Positions 44,640 to 54,150 of a stretch of DNA of 64,000 bases are shown one piece after another. A model generated the notes under the pieces. That model saw only the letters and a list, made by a program, of their open reading frames with translations. It was not told the origin of the DNA and did not search any database. This stretch comes from UBA685 sp049890115 (GTDB taxonomy: Bacteria > Pseudomonadota > Alphaproteobacteria > Puniceispirillales > Puniceispirillaceae), in assembly GCA_049890115.1 (NCBI GenBank), contig JBMHCC010000046.1:1-64000 (forward strand), read 5' to 3'. Every line of letters begins with the position of its first letter. Within the stretch, counting starts at the first letter, position 1. Made by a program: the position numbers and the translations under genes.

Positions 44640-46046
44640 ATGTCTGATACCTCTAAGGGAAAATCATCGATTTGGGGTGGCCGCTTTGCTGGCGGGCCGT
44701 CACAGCTTATGCAGGATATTAACGCATCTATCAGCTATGATCAAAAACTCTATGAACAAGATATTGCTGGCTCAAAAGCACATGCCACAATGCTTGCCAG
44801 TCAGGCTATTATTTCATCAGATGATCTAGCTGCTATCCTGTCTGGCCTTGACCAAATTCAGGCAGAAATCACATCAGGTGAATTTGTGTTTTCAGAGGCA
44901 CTTGAAGATATTCACATGAATATTGAAACAAGGCTGGCAGAGCTTATCGGAGATGCGGCACGGCGTCTTCATACTGCACGCTCGCGCAATGATCAGGTTG
45001 CAACTGATTTGCGGCTATGGCTGCGTGATAGGCTTGATGATATTGATACCAGCCTTGGCCTATTACAATCAGCATTGCTGACACAAGCTGAGAGATATGC
45101 CGATACCTTAATGCCTGGTTTTACGCATCTGCAAACAGCCCAGCCTGTGACATTTGGCTTTCACCTGATGGCTTATGTTGAGATGATTGGTCGTGACAGA
45201 GGCCGGATGGCTGATTGCCGTAACAGAGTGAATGAAAGCCCGCTTGGTGCTGCGGCATTAGCTGGCACATCATTTCCGATAGATCGTCATCAAACAGCTG
45301 ATTTGCTGGGCTTTGCGCGGCCGATGGAAAATGCCATGGATGCTGTCTCATCACGTGATTTTGCGATTGAATTTCTGGCTGCTGCCGCAATTTGTGCCAC
45401 ACATTTATCACGGCTAGCTGAAGAGATTGTGATCTGGTCCACTGATCGTTTTGGCTTTATTGCACTATCTGATGCTTTTACCACAGGCTCATCAATCATG
45501 CCGCAAAAGCGCAATCCTGATGCTGCCGAATTAGTGCGTGCCAAACCAGGCAGGATCATGGGTGATTTGGTCACATTGCTAACAGTCCTAAAGGGGCTGC
45601 CTTTGGCCTATGGCAAAGATATGCAAGAAGATAAAGAACCTGTTTTTGATGCTGAATCACATCTGATGCTTGCCATTACAGCGATGACAGGCATGATTGC
45701 TGATATGACCGCCAAGCCTGATGCGATGAGCCAAGCCCTGACAGCAGGTCACCCGACTGCCACTGATCTAGCTGATTATATGGTAAGAGAGCTGAATATG
45801 CCATTTCGTGATGCGCATCATGCCTCAGGTGCGATTGTGGCATTAGCTGATCAAAAAGGGTGCGCTCTTGAAGCATTAAGTTTCGCTGATATGAAAGACA
45901 TTGAACCACAGCTACGCGAAGATGTGATGGCGTCCTTGTCTGTGTCTGGCGCAGCTGCTGCCAGAACGAGCTTTGGTGGCACAGCCCCAGATGAAGTGCG
46001 CAGACAAATTGCAAAAGCAAGAGCCACCTATAACATCAAAGGATAA
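44640..46046 (+). CDS. argH: Argininosuccinate lyase
   Basis: A 468-residue enzyme of the fumarase/aspartase superfamily, last step of arginine synthesis. Signature GSSIMPQKRNPD, plus HTARSRNDQVATDLRLW and GFTHLQTAQPVTFGFHL. AAGGAG lies 9 bases before the ATG. It heads an argH-lptM-lysA operon: lptM starts 12 bases after the stop. Confidence 0.97.
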   Translation: MSDTSKGKSSIWGGRFAGGPSQLMQDINASISYDQKLYEQDIAGSKAHATMLASQAIISSDDLAAILSGLDQIQAEITSGEFVFSEALEDIHMNIETRLAELIGDAARRLHTARSRNDQVATDLRLWLRDRLDDIDTSLGLLQSALLTQAERYADTLMPGFTHLQTAQPVTFGFHLMAYVEMIGRDRGRMADCRNRVNESPLGAAALAGTSFPIDRHQTADLLGFARPMENAMDAVSSRDFAIEFLAAAAICATHLSRLAEEIVIWSTDRFGFIALSDAFTTGSSIMPQKRNPDAAELVRAKPGRIMGDLVTLLTVLKGLPLAYGKDMQEDKEPVFDAESHLMLAITAMTGMIADMTAKPDAMSQALTAGHPTATDLADYMVRELNMPFRDAHHASGAIVALADQKGCALEALSFADMKDIEPQLREDVMASLSVSGAAAARTSFGGTAPDEVRRQIAKARATYNIKG

Positions 46047-46058
46047 TGAGCTAACATT

Positions 46059-46205
46059 ATGGATAATCAGTTTGCTTTCACAAGACACCCTTTTGTGCAT
46101 CTGCTTATGACAATTCTTATTTGCGCTGGCATGCTGACAATGATTTCAGCTTGCGGTAAGCGCGGCGATCCTGTGCGCCCTTCTGAAGTAGCGGAAAGTC
46201 AGTAA
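46059..46205 (+). CDS. lptM: Small LptM-like lipoprotein
   Basis: A 48-residue lipoprotein: hydrophobic signal segment (LLMTILICAGMLTM), lipobox ISAC, and the mature part CGKRGDPVRPSEVAESQ, which matches the LptM (YifL) pattern of a Cys followed by GxxGxxxxP. LptM assists maturation of the LptD LPS translocon in Enterobacteria. The place between argH and lysA is conserved in Alphaproteobacteria. lysA starts 1 base after the stop, implying translational coupling. Confidence 0.85.
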   Translation: MDNQFAFTRHPFVHLLMTILICAGMLTMISACGKRGDPVRPSEVAESQ

Positions 46206-46206
46206 C

Positions 46207-47463
46207 ATGCCATTTACCTTTGATGACTCTGGAATGCTTCATTGTGATGGCATTGCTGCTGATGAGCTAGCACGCGAATTTGGCACACCGCTTTATGTTT
46301 ATTCAGCTGATGGGTTTCTTGATTATTTCAACGCTTTTCAAAAGGCAGTCGCCCCTGTTAATGGCAAAGTGCATTATGCTGTCAAAGCTAATTCTGCTTT
46401 AGCGATTTTATCATTACTGGCAGATGCTGGTGCTGGTGCTGATATTGTATCAGGTGGCGAGATGCAAAGAGCGCTAGCTGCTGGCATTGCCCCTGCTGAT
46501 ATCGTCTTTTCAGGTGTTGGCAAATCAGATGATGAAATCAGGCTGGCATTAGCACGCAATATTGGCCAGATTAACGCTGAATCACTTGAAGAAATTCAGC
46601 GCATTGAAGCCATTGCAGAAGAATGGGGTCTAAAGGCTAGAATTGCCATTAGGGTTAATCCTGATGTTGACCCTAAAAGCCATGAGAAAATTTCAACTGG
46701 CCAGAAAAGCACCAAATTCGGCATCCCAATAGCTGGCGGTCAGGCAGAGCAGATTTACCGCCATATCCACGACAGCCCATCATTGGAAAATGCTGGTCTG
46801 GCTGTTCATATCGGCTCACAATTAACAGACCTGGCACCTTTCAAAGATGCCTATCAAATCTTGATTGCGCTGGCAGAGCGGCTGCGTTCTGATGGCATGT
46901 CTGTCCCATCTCTTGATTTGGGTGGCGGTCTTGGTGTTGATTATGAGGGTGAGTCTAGGCCTGATTTTGCAGCCTATGGCAAGATGGTTGAAGAGCTATT
47001 TTCCGGTCTTGATTATAAATTAGGGTTTGAACCTGGCCGTTCTATCGCAGCTGATAATGGTATCTTGCTGGCATCTGTTTTATATACAAAGCCAGCTGAA
47101 GATAAACAATTCATCATTGTTGATGCGGCAATGAATGATCTGATCAGGCCAACATTATATGAGGCTCATCATCGCATTGAGGCAGCACAACAATCTAATC
47201 GTGGTCTTGAGACAGCTGATATTGTGGGACCTGTTTGTGAAACAGGAGATTATTTGGCACGCGGGCGTCACATGCCAGTCTTAGAGCAAGGTGAGCTGGT
47301 GGCTGTCTTTAATGCAGGTGCCTATGGTGCGGTGATGGCGTCAAATTATAACACACGCGCATTACCTGCAGAGGTGCTTATACATAATGGAACTGCCCAT
47401 TGCATCAGAGCGCGCAAAACCATTGATGAGTTGCTAGCAGATGAGGTTAATCCACTGCGCTAA
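46207..47463 (+). CDS. lysA: Diaminopimelate decarboxylase
   Basis: A 418-residue PLP enzyme of the alanine-racemase-fold decarboxylases, final step of lysine synthesis. The PLP Lys is in VHYAVKANSALAIL; others are GGGLGVDYEG, GFEPGRSIAADNG and the C-terminal CETGDYLARGR and GAYGAVMASNYN. It is coupled to lptM and convergent with the zinc-ribbon gene. Confidence 0.97.
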   Translation: MPFTFDDSGMLHCDGIAADELAREFGTPLYVYSADGFLDYFNAFQKAVAPVNGKVHYAVKANSALAILSLLADAGAGADIVSGGEMQRALAAGIAPADIVFSGVGKSDDEIRLALARNIGQINAESLEEIQRIEAIAEEWGLKARIAIRVNPDVDPKSHEKISTGQKSTKFGIPIAGGQAEQIYRHIHDSPSLENAGLAVHIGSQLTDLAPFKDAYQILIALAERLRSDGMSVPSLDLGGGLGVDYEGESRPDFAAYGKMVEELFSGLDYKLGFEPGRSIAADNGILLASVLYTKPAEDKQFIIVDAAMNDLIRPTLYEAHHRIEAAQQSNRGLETADIVGPVCETGDYLARGRHMPVLEQGELVAVFNAGAYGAVMASNYNTRALPAEVLIHNGTAHCIRARKTIDELLADEVNPLR

Positions 47464-47468
47464 TGCGA

Positions 47469-48071
47469 TTAATTCGCGCTTTGTGGTGATAATCTAATGG
47501 CTAATGGCTCTACTCTGATCTCAGCCTGACGCGCATCTTCAATGCTGATTTGAATAAAGAAATCTGTTGCCCCACCAGCATTAATAAAGCTGTCTGTTGG
47601 TTGCAGACGCCTGTTATGAAGCATCACCCCATCTTCATCTAGAATGATAAGTTGCAAAGGTGCTGCATGAGCGCGAAAGCTGCCAATATTGGCCAAATCA
47701 CCGCTGATACGCAAATTATCACCTTGAAAACTGGCATTGAGATTTTGCACTTCAAGCACATCTAGATCAGGACGAATGGTTAAGCCTGTCATGTCATAAA
47801 GACCAATGGCGGATGGCAGATAAGAGGTAATGATACCACGATTAAAGCTAAGAAGGCTGAAGCAGATAATGATCAGGCCACAAATTAATAATGGTCGCCT
47901 TAATATCGCAAAAGAATCACGAACGATGCGTTGTTCTGGCTGTGCTTGCTCTTCAATTTCAGGTGCCCAAACATGCCGACAGACTGAACAGCGTACTTGC
48001 TGGCCCGGTTTAGCAATCTGTGTTGCCTCAATACGGAAAATAGTCTCGCAATTCTCACAAGTCAGTAACAT
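47469..48071 (-). CDS. MJ0042-type zinc-ribbon / DUF3426 membrane protein
   Basis: A 200-residue protein with an N-terminal zinc ribbon (Cys5, Cys8, Cys28, Cys31: TCENCETIF and RCSVCRHVW), a charged linker, one transmembrane helix (~residues 57-78, LLICGLIIICFSLLSF) and a C-terminal beta-sandwich (DUF3426) with LQLIILDEDG and LRISGDLANIG. Role unknown. It is usually found near ftsE/ftsX or lysA in Alphaproteobacteria. Confidence 0.85.
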   Translation of the reverse strand: MLLTCENCETIFRIEATQIAKPGQQVRCSVCRHVWAPEIEEQAQPEQRIVRDSFAILRRPLLICGLIIICFSLLSFNRGIITSYLPSAIGLYDMTGLTIRPDLDVLEVQNLNASFQGDNLRISGDLANIGSFRAHAAPLQLIILDEDGVMLHNRRLQPTDSFINAGGATDFFIQISIEDARQAEIRVEPLAIRLSPQSAN

Positions 48072-48182
48072 AGGCTATTATTCATCCCCTTTATGCCCTA
48101 TTCTTTGACTATATTTTGCAATAGACGCGCTGGCTAGGATGTTTTCACAAAAACTGATATTCACTTTTGCCTCACAACAGGG

Positions 48183-48797
48183 ATGATAGCGATGATGATG
48201 CGTGGCTATTGGCATATGTTAGCAAAAATAATGGTTATTATCATCATTATTGGCAGCTGTGCGGTGAGTGCCTTACAATTTTTTGTTCACAATCTGCCAA
48301 AAGCGATCATTACCTCACAAACAACAGATGCGATTGTTGTTACAACTGGCGGCCAGGCACGGCTTTCGGCTGGGCTGGCATTATTAGCAGCTGGCAATGC
48401 GCCTGATTTGTTGCTTAGCGGTGTTGGCCAAGGCATCACCAAAGATATCATCGCTGATACGCTGGCACTTGATGCGGTTGAACGTCACTATCTTGATTGC
48501 TGTATAACATTGGAATTTCAGGCAGAAGACACCAGCGGTAATGCGTTGGCAGCCCAAATTTGGGTTCAGGAAAACCGCTATCAGAGCCTGATTCTGGTAA
48601 CAGCCAATTATCACATGCCGCGTGCCTTACTAGAATTTCAGAAAGCCCTGCCAGATACGTTAATTTTGCCGCATCCCATTTCACCACCAGATTTAACAAT
48701 AAGCCGCTGGTATAATAATTGGCAGACCATCAGGCTTTTGGCACGTGAATATCTGAAATTTTATTATCGCAAATTATCTTATATCATTGCCAGCTGA
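48183..48797 (+). CDS. YdcF-family (DUF218) membrane-anchored protein
   Basis: A 204-residue protein with an N-terminal membrane anchor (ML-AKIMVIIIIIGSCAVSAL) and a DUF218 domain: DAIVVTTGGQARLSAGLALL, LLLSGVGQG, LEFQAEDTSGNA and LVTANYHMPRALLEF. DUF218 proteins (YdcF, SanA, ElyC) act in envelope metabolism, but the substrate is usually unknown. It abuts the tyrA stop with no gap. It starts downstream of the divergent zinc-ribbon gene. Confidence 0.85.
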   Translation: MIAMMMRGYWHMLAKIMVIIIIIGSCAVSALQFFVHNLPKAIITSQTTDAIVVTTGGQARLSAGLALLAAGNAPDLLLSGVGQGITKDIIADTLALDAVERHYLDCCITLEFQAEDTSGNALAAQIWVQENRYQSLILVTANYHMPRALLEFQKALPDTLILPHPISPPDLTISRWYNNWQTIRLLAREYLKFYYRKLSYIIAS

Positions 48798-49673
48798 TTA
48801 ATCTTGCCCAGCTTCGATGATTGATTTGCGGATTGATCTGGTTCTAGAGAATAAATCAAATAATTTATCACCTTCTTGCCAGCGAATCGCTCTTTGTAAA
48901 TAGCTGAGATCTTCATTGAAACGCTGTAACATTTCCAAGACAGCTTCATCATTATTCAAAAACACATCACGCCACATGGTCGGGTCAGACGCGGCAATAC
49001 GGGTGAAATCACGAAAGCCAGAAGCTGAAAAACGTATCACGTCATTTTTCAAATCAGCTTCCAAATCAACAGCTGTTCCCACAATCGTATAGGCAATCAA
49101 ATGTGGCAAATGAGAAGTAATGGCAACAACACGATCATGATATTTGACATCCATTTCCTCAGTAATAGCACCAAAGGATTGCAGCAATTCTGCCAGCCTA
49201 TCAATTTCTTGCCTTGCTGCGCCATCTGGGACAAGCAACCAGAATCTATCCTGAAACAAGCTCGGGAAACCAGCAGCTGGCCCTGAAAATTCCGTGCCAG
49301 CCATGGGATGCCCAGCAATGAAATGACAGCCCTCTGGCATTAGCGGTTTGACATCACGAATGACTGAATTTTTGGTTGAGCCAACATCTGTTATTACGCA
49401 ACCTTGCTTCAGATGCGGGGCGCAATCTGCCATCACAGCAGCCATCGCACCAACTGGCACAGCCAAAAATATCAAATCAGCATCAGCCACACAGTCAGAT
49501 ATGCTATCTGTAACCACATCGCCAATTTTCAGATCACGCGCCATATCTCTCGCCTCATCTGATTTGTCATAGATAGCAATCGTGCCTGTCAGTTTTTTTT
49601 GCTGCAACACCAATGCGATTGATGCGCCAACCAGACCAACACCAATAATCGCAATTTTCTGATAAAGATGAGA
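48798..49673 (-). CDS. tyrA: Prephenate/arogenate dehydrogenase
   Basis: About 291 residues from MSHLYQKIA. The Rossmann motif is IIGVGLVGASIALVL; others are DVGSTKN, HPMAGTEFSGP, and the catalytic-His region AITSHLPHLIAY. It oxidatively decarboxylates prephenate (or arogenate) toward tyrosine. It is the third gene of a chorismate mutase-aminotransferase-dehydrogenase operon, 6 bases after hisC. Confidence 0.92.
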   Translation of the reverse strand, partial: SHLYQKIAIIGVGLVGASIALVLQQKKLTGTIAIYDKSDEARDMARDLKIGDVVTDSISDCVADADLIFLAVPVGAMAAVMADCAPHLKQGCVITDVGSTKNSVIRDVKPLMPEGCHFIAGHPMAGTEFSGPAAGFPSLFQDRFWLLVPDGAARQEIDRLAELLQSFGAITEEMDVKYHDRVVAITSHLPHLIAYTIVGTAVDLEADLKNDVIRFSASGFRDFTRIAASDPTMWRDVFLNNDEAVLEMLQRFNEDLSYLQRAIRWQEGDKLFDLFSRTRSIRKSIIEAGQD

Positions 49674-49688
49674 CATAACCACCCTGCC

Positions 49689-50777
49689 TTAAGACGCGTT
49701 CATCAGTTTTGTTAATGTCGCAATCACAATTTCCATTTCAGCATCAGTGCCGATAGACATGCGCAAATAATCACCAAGATCATAGGGATTCATATCACGC
49801 ACTAAAATATCATGCTCTGCCAGATAAGATAGCGCCATCGCAGCATCAGGCCCATTATGACCATCAAAATGAATCAGGAAAAAATTGGTTTCGCTCGGCA
49901 TCACTGTCAACCCAATTTCAGCCAGCCTATTTGGCAGCTCTTTGCGCCATTTCTCATTATGTGCGATAGATTTCTCTTGAAAAGCCACATCTTCAATAGC
50001 AGCAATCCCTAATGCAACAGCAACGGAATTAATCGAAAATGGCGGCCTGATAGATGCCAGCACATCACGAATTTCATCAGGGAAATAACCCCAACCAAGA
50101 CGCTGTGCTGCCAGACCATGCATTTTGGAAAATGTGCGGAACATCACAACATTGCTATTTTCTTCCACCATTCTTGCGCCATAAGACATCTCTCCTATGA
50201 CATATTCTGCATAAGCCCAATCAAGCACCAGAATCACATGAGATGGCAGATTTTGATGCAAACGCCGCACCTCATCTTCAGAAATCATCGTGCCTGTCGG
50301 ATTATTCGGATTTGCCAGAAAGACAATTTTAGTGCGCTCACTAACAGCTGCCAGAATATTATCAACCGAAGCTGTTAATCCCTCATCAGCTGCCACAACA
50401 GGCTTGCCACCAGCAATGATGGTTGCTTGCGGAAATACCAAAAAGCCATATTGAGTGTGAATAGCCTCGTCACCATCTTCCAAATAGGCCAAACAAATCA
50501 GGCCAATTAATTCATCAGACCCGTTTGAGGTTAAAATGCGACTAGCGTCAAGCTTGTATCGCTTGGCAAGTGCTTCATGCAAATCAGCTGATTGTGGCTG
50601 GCCATAATGATTAAGCTGAAATGCCTCATCACGCAAAACAGCTTCGACCTTATCTGACCAGCCAAGCGCGCCCTCATTAGCTGATAATCTAATCGGGGTT
50701 GTGTTTTTTGGTTTTCCCAAAGCAGGACGATAAGAGACAAGTGAACGCACTGCTGATTTAGGTAATGGTTTTGTCAT
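49689..50777 (-). CDS. hisC: HisC-like histidinol-phosphate / aromatic aminotransferase
   Basis: A 362-residue fold-type I PLP aminotransferase: IRLSANEGALG, NGSDELIGLICLAYL, FLANPNNPTGTMI, and the PLP Lys in FRTFSKMHGLAAQRLGWGY. Given its place between chorismate mutase and prephenate dehydrogenase, it likely acts on aromatic keto acids (Phe/Tyr synthesis) and perhaps also in histidine synthesis; the sequence alone does not separate these. Confidence 0.9.
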   Translation of the reverse strand: MTKPLPKSAVRSLVSYRPALGKPKNTTPIRLSANEGALGWSDKVEAVLRDEAFQLNHYGQPQSADLHEALAKRYKLDASRILTSNGSDELIGLICLAYLEDGDEAIHTQYGFLVFPQATIIAGGKPVVAADEGLTASVDNILAAVSERTKIVFLANPNNPTGTMISEDEVRRLHQNLPSHVILVLDWAYAEYVIGEMSYGARMVEENSNVVMFRTFSKMHGLAAQRLGWGYFPDEIRDVLASIRPPFSINSVAVALGIAAIEDVAFQEKSIAHNEKWRKELPNRLAEIGLTVMPSETNFFLIHFDGHNGPDAAMALSYLAEHDILVRDMNPYDLGDYLRMSIGTDAEMEIVIATLTKLMNAS

Positions 50778-50809
50778 GAAAGCACCTTATGACATGCTAG
50801 TTCATTTTG

Positions 50810-51478
50810 TTATATCTGGCTTATCCCATTGGCATATATACCAATGATATCACCGCTCGGCAAAGCCTGTTCTGCACCACTTGGCTGGCTGGTTATGATT
50901 GTGCCATCTGGGCCGCGCACTAATGCCACATCATCACCTGATAAATCTGGCAATTCACGACAAATAACATAACCGATCGGTTCATCATCATGATGAAAAA
51001 ATGGAATTCTAGCAACAATATAGGCCTGATAATCGCGGCCTAATTTACCCATAATATCCTGGCATTCGGCATCTGTGACGATCAGGCAATCAACTTGATG
51101 ATTCTGCAGCCCATCATAAGCATCATCCGCTGATGGATAGGACTGCAAGCCTAGAAAGCCTGCAGCATGATCATGTGCCAGCTGGTTTGCCAAAGCAGAA
51201 TGACCAATGCAATAATCAGGTTTTTGCTCTGCGATACTGGCTGAAATAATATGGCGCATCAACGCATGGGTTAGCTTTGGTGTCACAGCATCATGTTTGA
51301 CAATGAGCTGGCGCATCAGCTTTGCTTCTCTGTCTGGTCGATAGACATTTGAGCCAGGCGCTTTGCGCTGTGCAATCTTGCGTGATAATTGCTGGCGCTT
51401 GGCAAGCGCTGTCAAAATCTGATCATCAATTTCGTCAATTTGCAGACGCAGAGCTGCAAGCCCGTTATCATCTGTCAT
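50810..51478 (-). CDS. Chorismate mutase (AroQ type) with an extra C-terminal domain
   Basis: A 222-residue protein. Residues 1-95 form an AroQ-type chorismate mutase: LRLQIDEIDDQILTALAKRQQL, the active-site RPDREAKLMRQL, and a third helix. The C-terminal ~125 residues (GFLGLQSYPSADDAYDGLQN, DCLIVTD, IPFFHHDDEPIGYVICREL) resemble a much-reduced prephenate-dehydratase or periplasmic-binding-like fold but lack its signature motifs. It makes prephenate for the following genes. First gene of the aromatic operon; hisC starts 32 bases after it. Confidence 0.85.
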   Translation of the reverse strand: MTDDNGLAALRLQIDEIDDQILTALAKRQQLSRKIAQRKAPGSNVYRPDREAKLMRQLIVKHDAVTPKLTHALMRHIISASIAEQKPDYCIGHSALANQLAHDHAAGFLGLQSYPSADDAYDGLQNHQVDCLIVTDAECQDIMGKLGRDYQAYIVARIPFFHHDDEPIGYVICRELPDLSGDDVALVRGPDGTIITSQPSGAEQALPSGDIIGIYANGISQI

Positions 51479-51549
51479 CTCACCTCACCTTGCCTATGCA
51501 GGATATATAATCTGAATTTGTTGTGCCAGATTATCAGCTGAAAAACCAG

Positions 51550-52314
51550 CTATCTGTGATGAGATACGTGTTTTGATGTATGATTTGTGGCTGTTGGGTG
51601 GGGCTCTATGGCAGAAGCACCAATCCAACTTGATAATGCTGGTATTGGCCTGTGCTGAACTTTTTTCGGGCTGGCATAGACAAGCTTTGTTGCTTCAACA
51701 ACCAACACACCGCCAAACATGCTCCACAGGATTTGTCCAAATTTATCAAATAGTCTGGCAAGGCGATAAGGCAGATTCAAACCAACTGGCGGCAAAAATA
51801 ACAGGCGTTTGACACAAGTCACTTCAAAGCCAGCATTTGTTACAAGCTTGGTCAGCTGCAATCTTGAAAACGGCCTGCCATGACCAAGCGGGCTATCATC
51901 TCGCCTGACCCATAAGCTGCGCCGATTTGGTACAATTAATAATAATTTACCAGATCCCTCTAACACACGATTTGCCTCGCTCAAACATGCTTCGGGATCA
52001 TAGGTAAATTCCAGACCATGCGATATAACAATCTGGCCAACGGAATCATTTACCAGCGGCCAGCTGTCAGATTCAATAGTGGCTGACATAATACCGCTCA
52101 CATCAGGCCAAGCAATGGCGCCCATTTCAGAAGGCACCAATACAGGACAAGATTGCGCTGATGGCAAACAGATATAAGGATAACCAAAGCCAATGGTCAA
52201 AATATGTTGTGGCGGCTGTAAATGTTCGAGAATTTGGGCACGAAATAATTCTGCAAATAGGCGCCCTTTTGCACTATGATAATAATGGTCTATCCAAGAA
52301 ATCTCTGTGGTCAT
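51550..52314 (-). CDS. Class I SAM-dependent methyltransferase
   Basis: About 254 residues from MTTEISWIDHYY. The SAM-binding region is ILTIGFGYPYICLP (a modified GxGxG) and there is a Methyltransf_11-type core: GQIVISHGLEFTYDPEACLSEANRVLEGSGKLLLIVPNRRSLW. Substrate unknown; it is a small-molecule or lipid methyltransferase candidate. It is divergent from phaR. Confidence 0.8.
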   Translation of the reverse strand: MTTEISWIDHYYHSAKGRLFAELFRAQILEHLQPPQHILTIGFGYPYICLPSAQSCPVLVPSEMGAIAWPDVSGIMSATIESDSWPLVNDSVGQIVISHGLEFTYDPEACLSEANRVLEGSGKLLLIVPNRRSLWVRRDDSPLGHGRPFSRLQLTKLVTNAGFEVTCVKRLLFLPPVGLNLPYRLARLFDKFGQILWSMFGGVLVVEATKLVYASPKKVQHRPIPALSSWIGASAIEPHPTATNHTSKHVSHHR

Positions 52315-52391
52315 GGTCAATTAGTCTTTAAGATATCCAGAGTGACATGGTAGCCTGATTGGCGTTCAATTTAAAGAGTTGTTATGCAGCT

Positions 52392-52865
52392 ATGAGCAAA
52401 ACAAAAAAACAACCTCGGCCACGTCTTGTTGAGATAAAGAAATACGCCAATCGCAGGCTCTATGATATCACCCATTCGGGCTATATCACGCTCGCAGATT
52501 TGGCAAATCTCATTGCCTCTGGCCAGATGGTCTGTGTGACTGATGCCAAGACAGGCGATGATATAACAGCCGCAACCTTGCTTCAGATTATGCTTGAAAT
52601 GGAAAATGACGGCCAAGGTCTGTTGAGCGTTGCAACGCTATCGCGGCTGATTATTCACGCTAGCAAAGCTGAAGCTGATTTTGTGATGATTGCTATAGAA
52701 AGAGCGCTTGATAGGTTGGATAGCCACCATCACCTTATCAATCATCAATCACATAAGCCTGACACTGATAAGACCAAAACAGCCAATGAGACAGATTTAG
52801 ATGATTTGGTTGAGTCTTTTAATGCACTTACCAAAGCATTTCAGCAATTTCAAAAGAACAATTAA
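52392..52865 (+). CDS. phaR: Polyhydroxyalkanoate synthesis regulator PhaR
   Basis: About 157 residues from MSKTKKQPRPRLVEIKKYANRRLYD. The N-terminal DNA-binding domain (PHB_acc_N) carries KKYANRRLYD and SGYITLADLANLI; the accumulation-associated helical part follows. PhaR represses phasin and PHA genes and binds PHA granules. No phaC or phasin gene lies nearby. Confidence 0.9.
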   Translation: MSKTKKQPRPRLVEIKKYANRRLYDITHSGYITLADLANLIASGQMVCVTDAKTGDDITAATLLQIMLEMENDGQGLLSVATLSRLIIHASKAEADFVMIAIERALDRLDSHHHLINHQSHKPDTDKTKTANETDLDDLVESFNALTKAFQQFQKNN

Positions 52866-52886
52866 ATCAGCACCAACAATAATCAG

Positions 52887-53258
52887 TTAGCTTGTCACAT
52901 TTGACAGCTGATAGGCCACTTCGCTGCAATCTGGATAAACATCTGGCTTGGCAGTTCTGATGCAAACTTGTGTGACAGATGGCAATGACATCATCTTGTC
53001 AAAAATTGTGCGCGCCAGCGTTTCTTGTAAATCAAAATGCCTGCTATTGATGATTTCCAGAACAGAATCACGGATCATATCATAATCAAGAGCATCGTTA
53101 ACATTATCACTTTGCGGCTCTAAATCACTATCCAAAACAACCTCTACATTAACCAGAATACGTTGCTTAGCAGCGCGTTCAAAATCATGAATGCCAATCG
53201 AGCAATCTGTTTCAATATCTCTGACAAAAAAGCGGCGTGTGAGGGATGTGGTTGACAT
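52887..53258 (-). CDS. folB: Dihydroneopterin aldolase
   Basis: A 123-residue FolB family protein: IGIHDFERAAKQRILVNVEV (family GxxxxExxxxQ-like region), LDYDMIRDSVLEI, HFDLQETLAR with the catalytic Glu/Tyr region. It cleaves dihydroneopterin in folate synthesis. It follows the SDR gene by 8 bases on the same strand; the pair is common in Alphaproteobacteria. Confidence 0.9.
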   Translation of the reverse strand: MSTTSLTRRFFVRDIETDCSIGIHDFERAAKQRILVNVEVVLDSDLEPQSDNVNDALDYDMIRDSVLEIINSRHFDLQETLARTIFDKMMSLPSVTQVCIRTAKPDVYPDCSEVAYQLSNVTS

Positions 53259-53266
53259 AGTAAGTC

Positions 53267-54028
53267 CTAATCTTCAAGAAACGCAACATCGCGCATTGGC
53301 GGATTTAAATGCGCACCACCATCTAACACAATGGTATGTCCTGTCATAGATGAAGATGTCAATAAAAGACGCATAGCAGCGACAATTTCTGGCACTGTTG
53401 CGCCTTGTTCCAATAAATTGCGCCGATGTGCCTGCTGAAATTCAGTTTCATTCTGCCCACCTGAAGGCAATGTTATGCCTGGTGCTATCGCATTGACACG
53501 GCACTGAGGGGCATAGGCTTGAGCAGCCATCATGCCAAGTGACTGCAGGCCTGCTTTTGACAATGTATAGCTATAATAATCAGGGTTCAGACCAAATAGC
53601 TTTGAATCAAGCATATTGATGACACTTCCTGTGACATCTTTTGGCAGCTGGGCAACAAAATCACGCATTAATAATGCTGGTGCTATCAGATTCACAGCCA
53701 GATGATTATGAGCTTGGCTGGCTGAAAAATCATGTGGGTCATCATAGGCAAATTGCGATGCTGAATTGATCAGCGCATGCAAAGGACCTGTTTTAGTGGC
53801 ATCTTTGATAAGAGCCTCACAAGCATCAGCATCAGCTAGGTCAGCTGTCACAATCTCAGCTGATACAGTGTTTTTACCAGCTTTTCGCTGCCAATCTGCA
53901 ACCAGCTCTTCAGCCTCTGTAACAGAGCGATGACAATGCAACACCACATGCCAGCCATCTGCCAAACAAGCTTCTGCCAAATGTCGGCCAAGGCGCTTTG
54001 CCGCACCTGTGATAAGTATCTTTTTCAT
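53267..54028 (-). CDS. SDR-family oxidoreductase (FolM/pteridine reductase-like)
   Basis: A 253-residue short-chain dehydrogenase. The cofactor motif is ITGAAKRLGRHLAEA (TGxxxRxG as in pteridine reductases and FolM), with HCHRS for NADPH, NSAS, and the catalytic Tyr-Lys in YYSYTLSKAGL. Its place next to folB suggests dihydrobiopterin/dihydrofolate-like reductase activity in pterin metabolism; this is context-based. Confidence 0.85.
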   Translation of the reverse strand: MKKILITGAAKRLGRHLAEACLADGWHVVLHCHRSVTEAEELVADWQRKAGKNTVSAEIVTADLADADACEALIKDATKTGPLHALINSASQFAYDDPHDFSASQAHNHLAVNLIAPALLMRDFVAQLPKDVTGSVINMLDSKLFGLNPDYYSYTLSKAGLQSLGMMAAQAYAPQCRVNAIAPGITLPSGGQNETEFQQAHRRNLLEQGATVPEIVAAMRLLLTSSSMTGHTIVLDGGAHLNPPMRDVAFLED

Positions 54029-54150
54029 AAATCACCTAACAGCAATCTCAAAAATGGCTATGCTGGCATGCCCGTGATTGCGAAAATGCAATTTAATGAC
54101 CAGCCCCTTAATCGATACGCAATAAATGCCTATCAGATTGCTTGAAAGAG

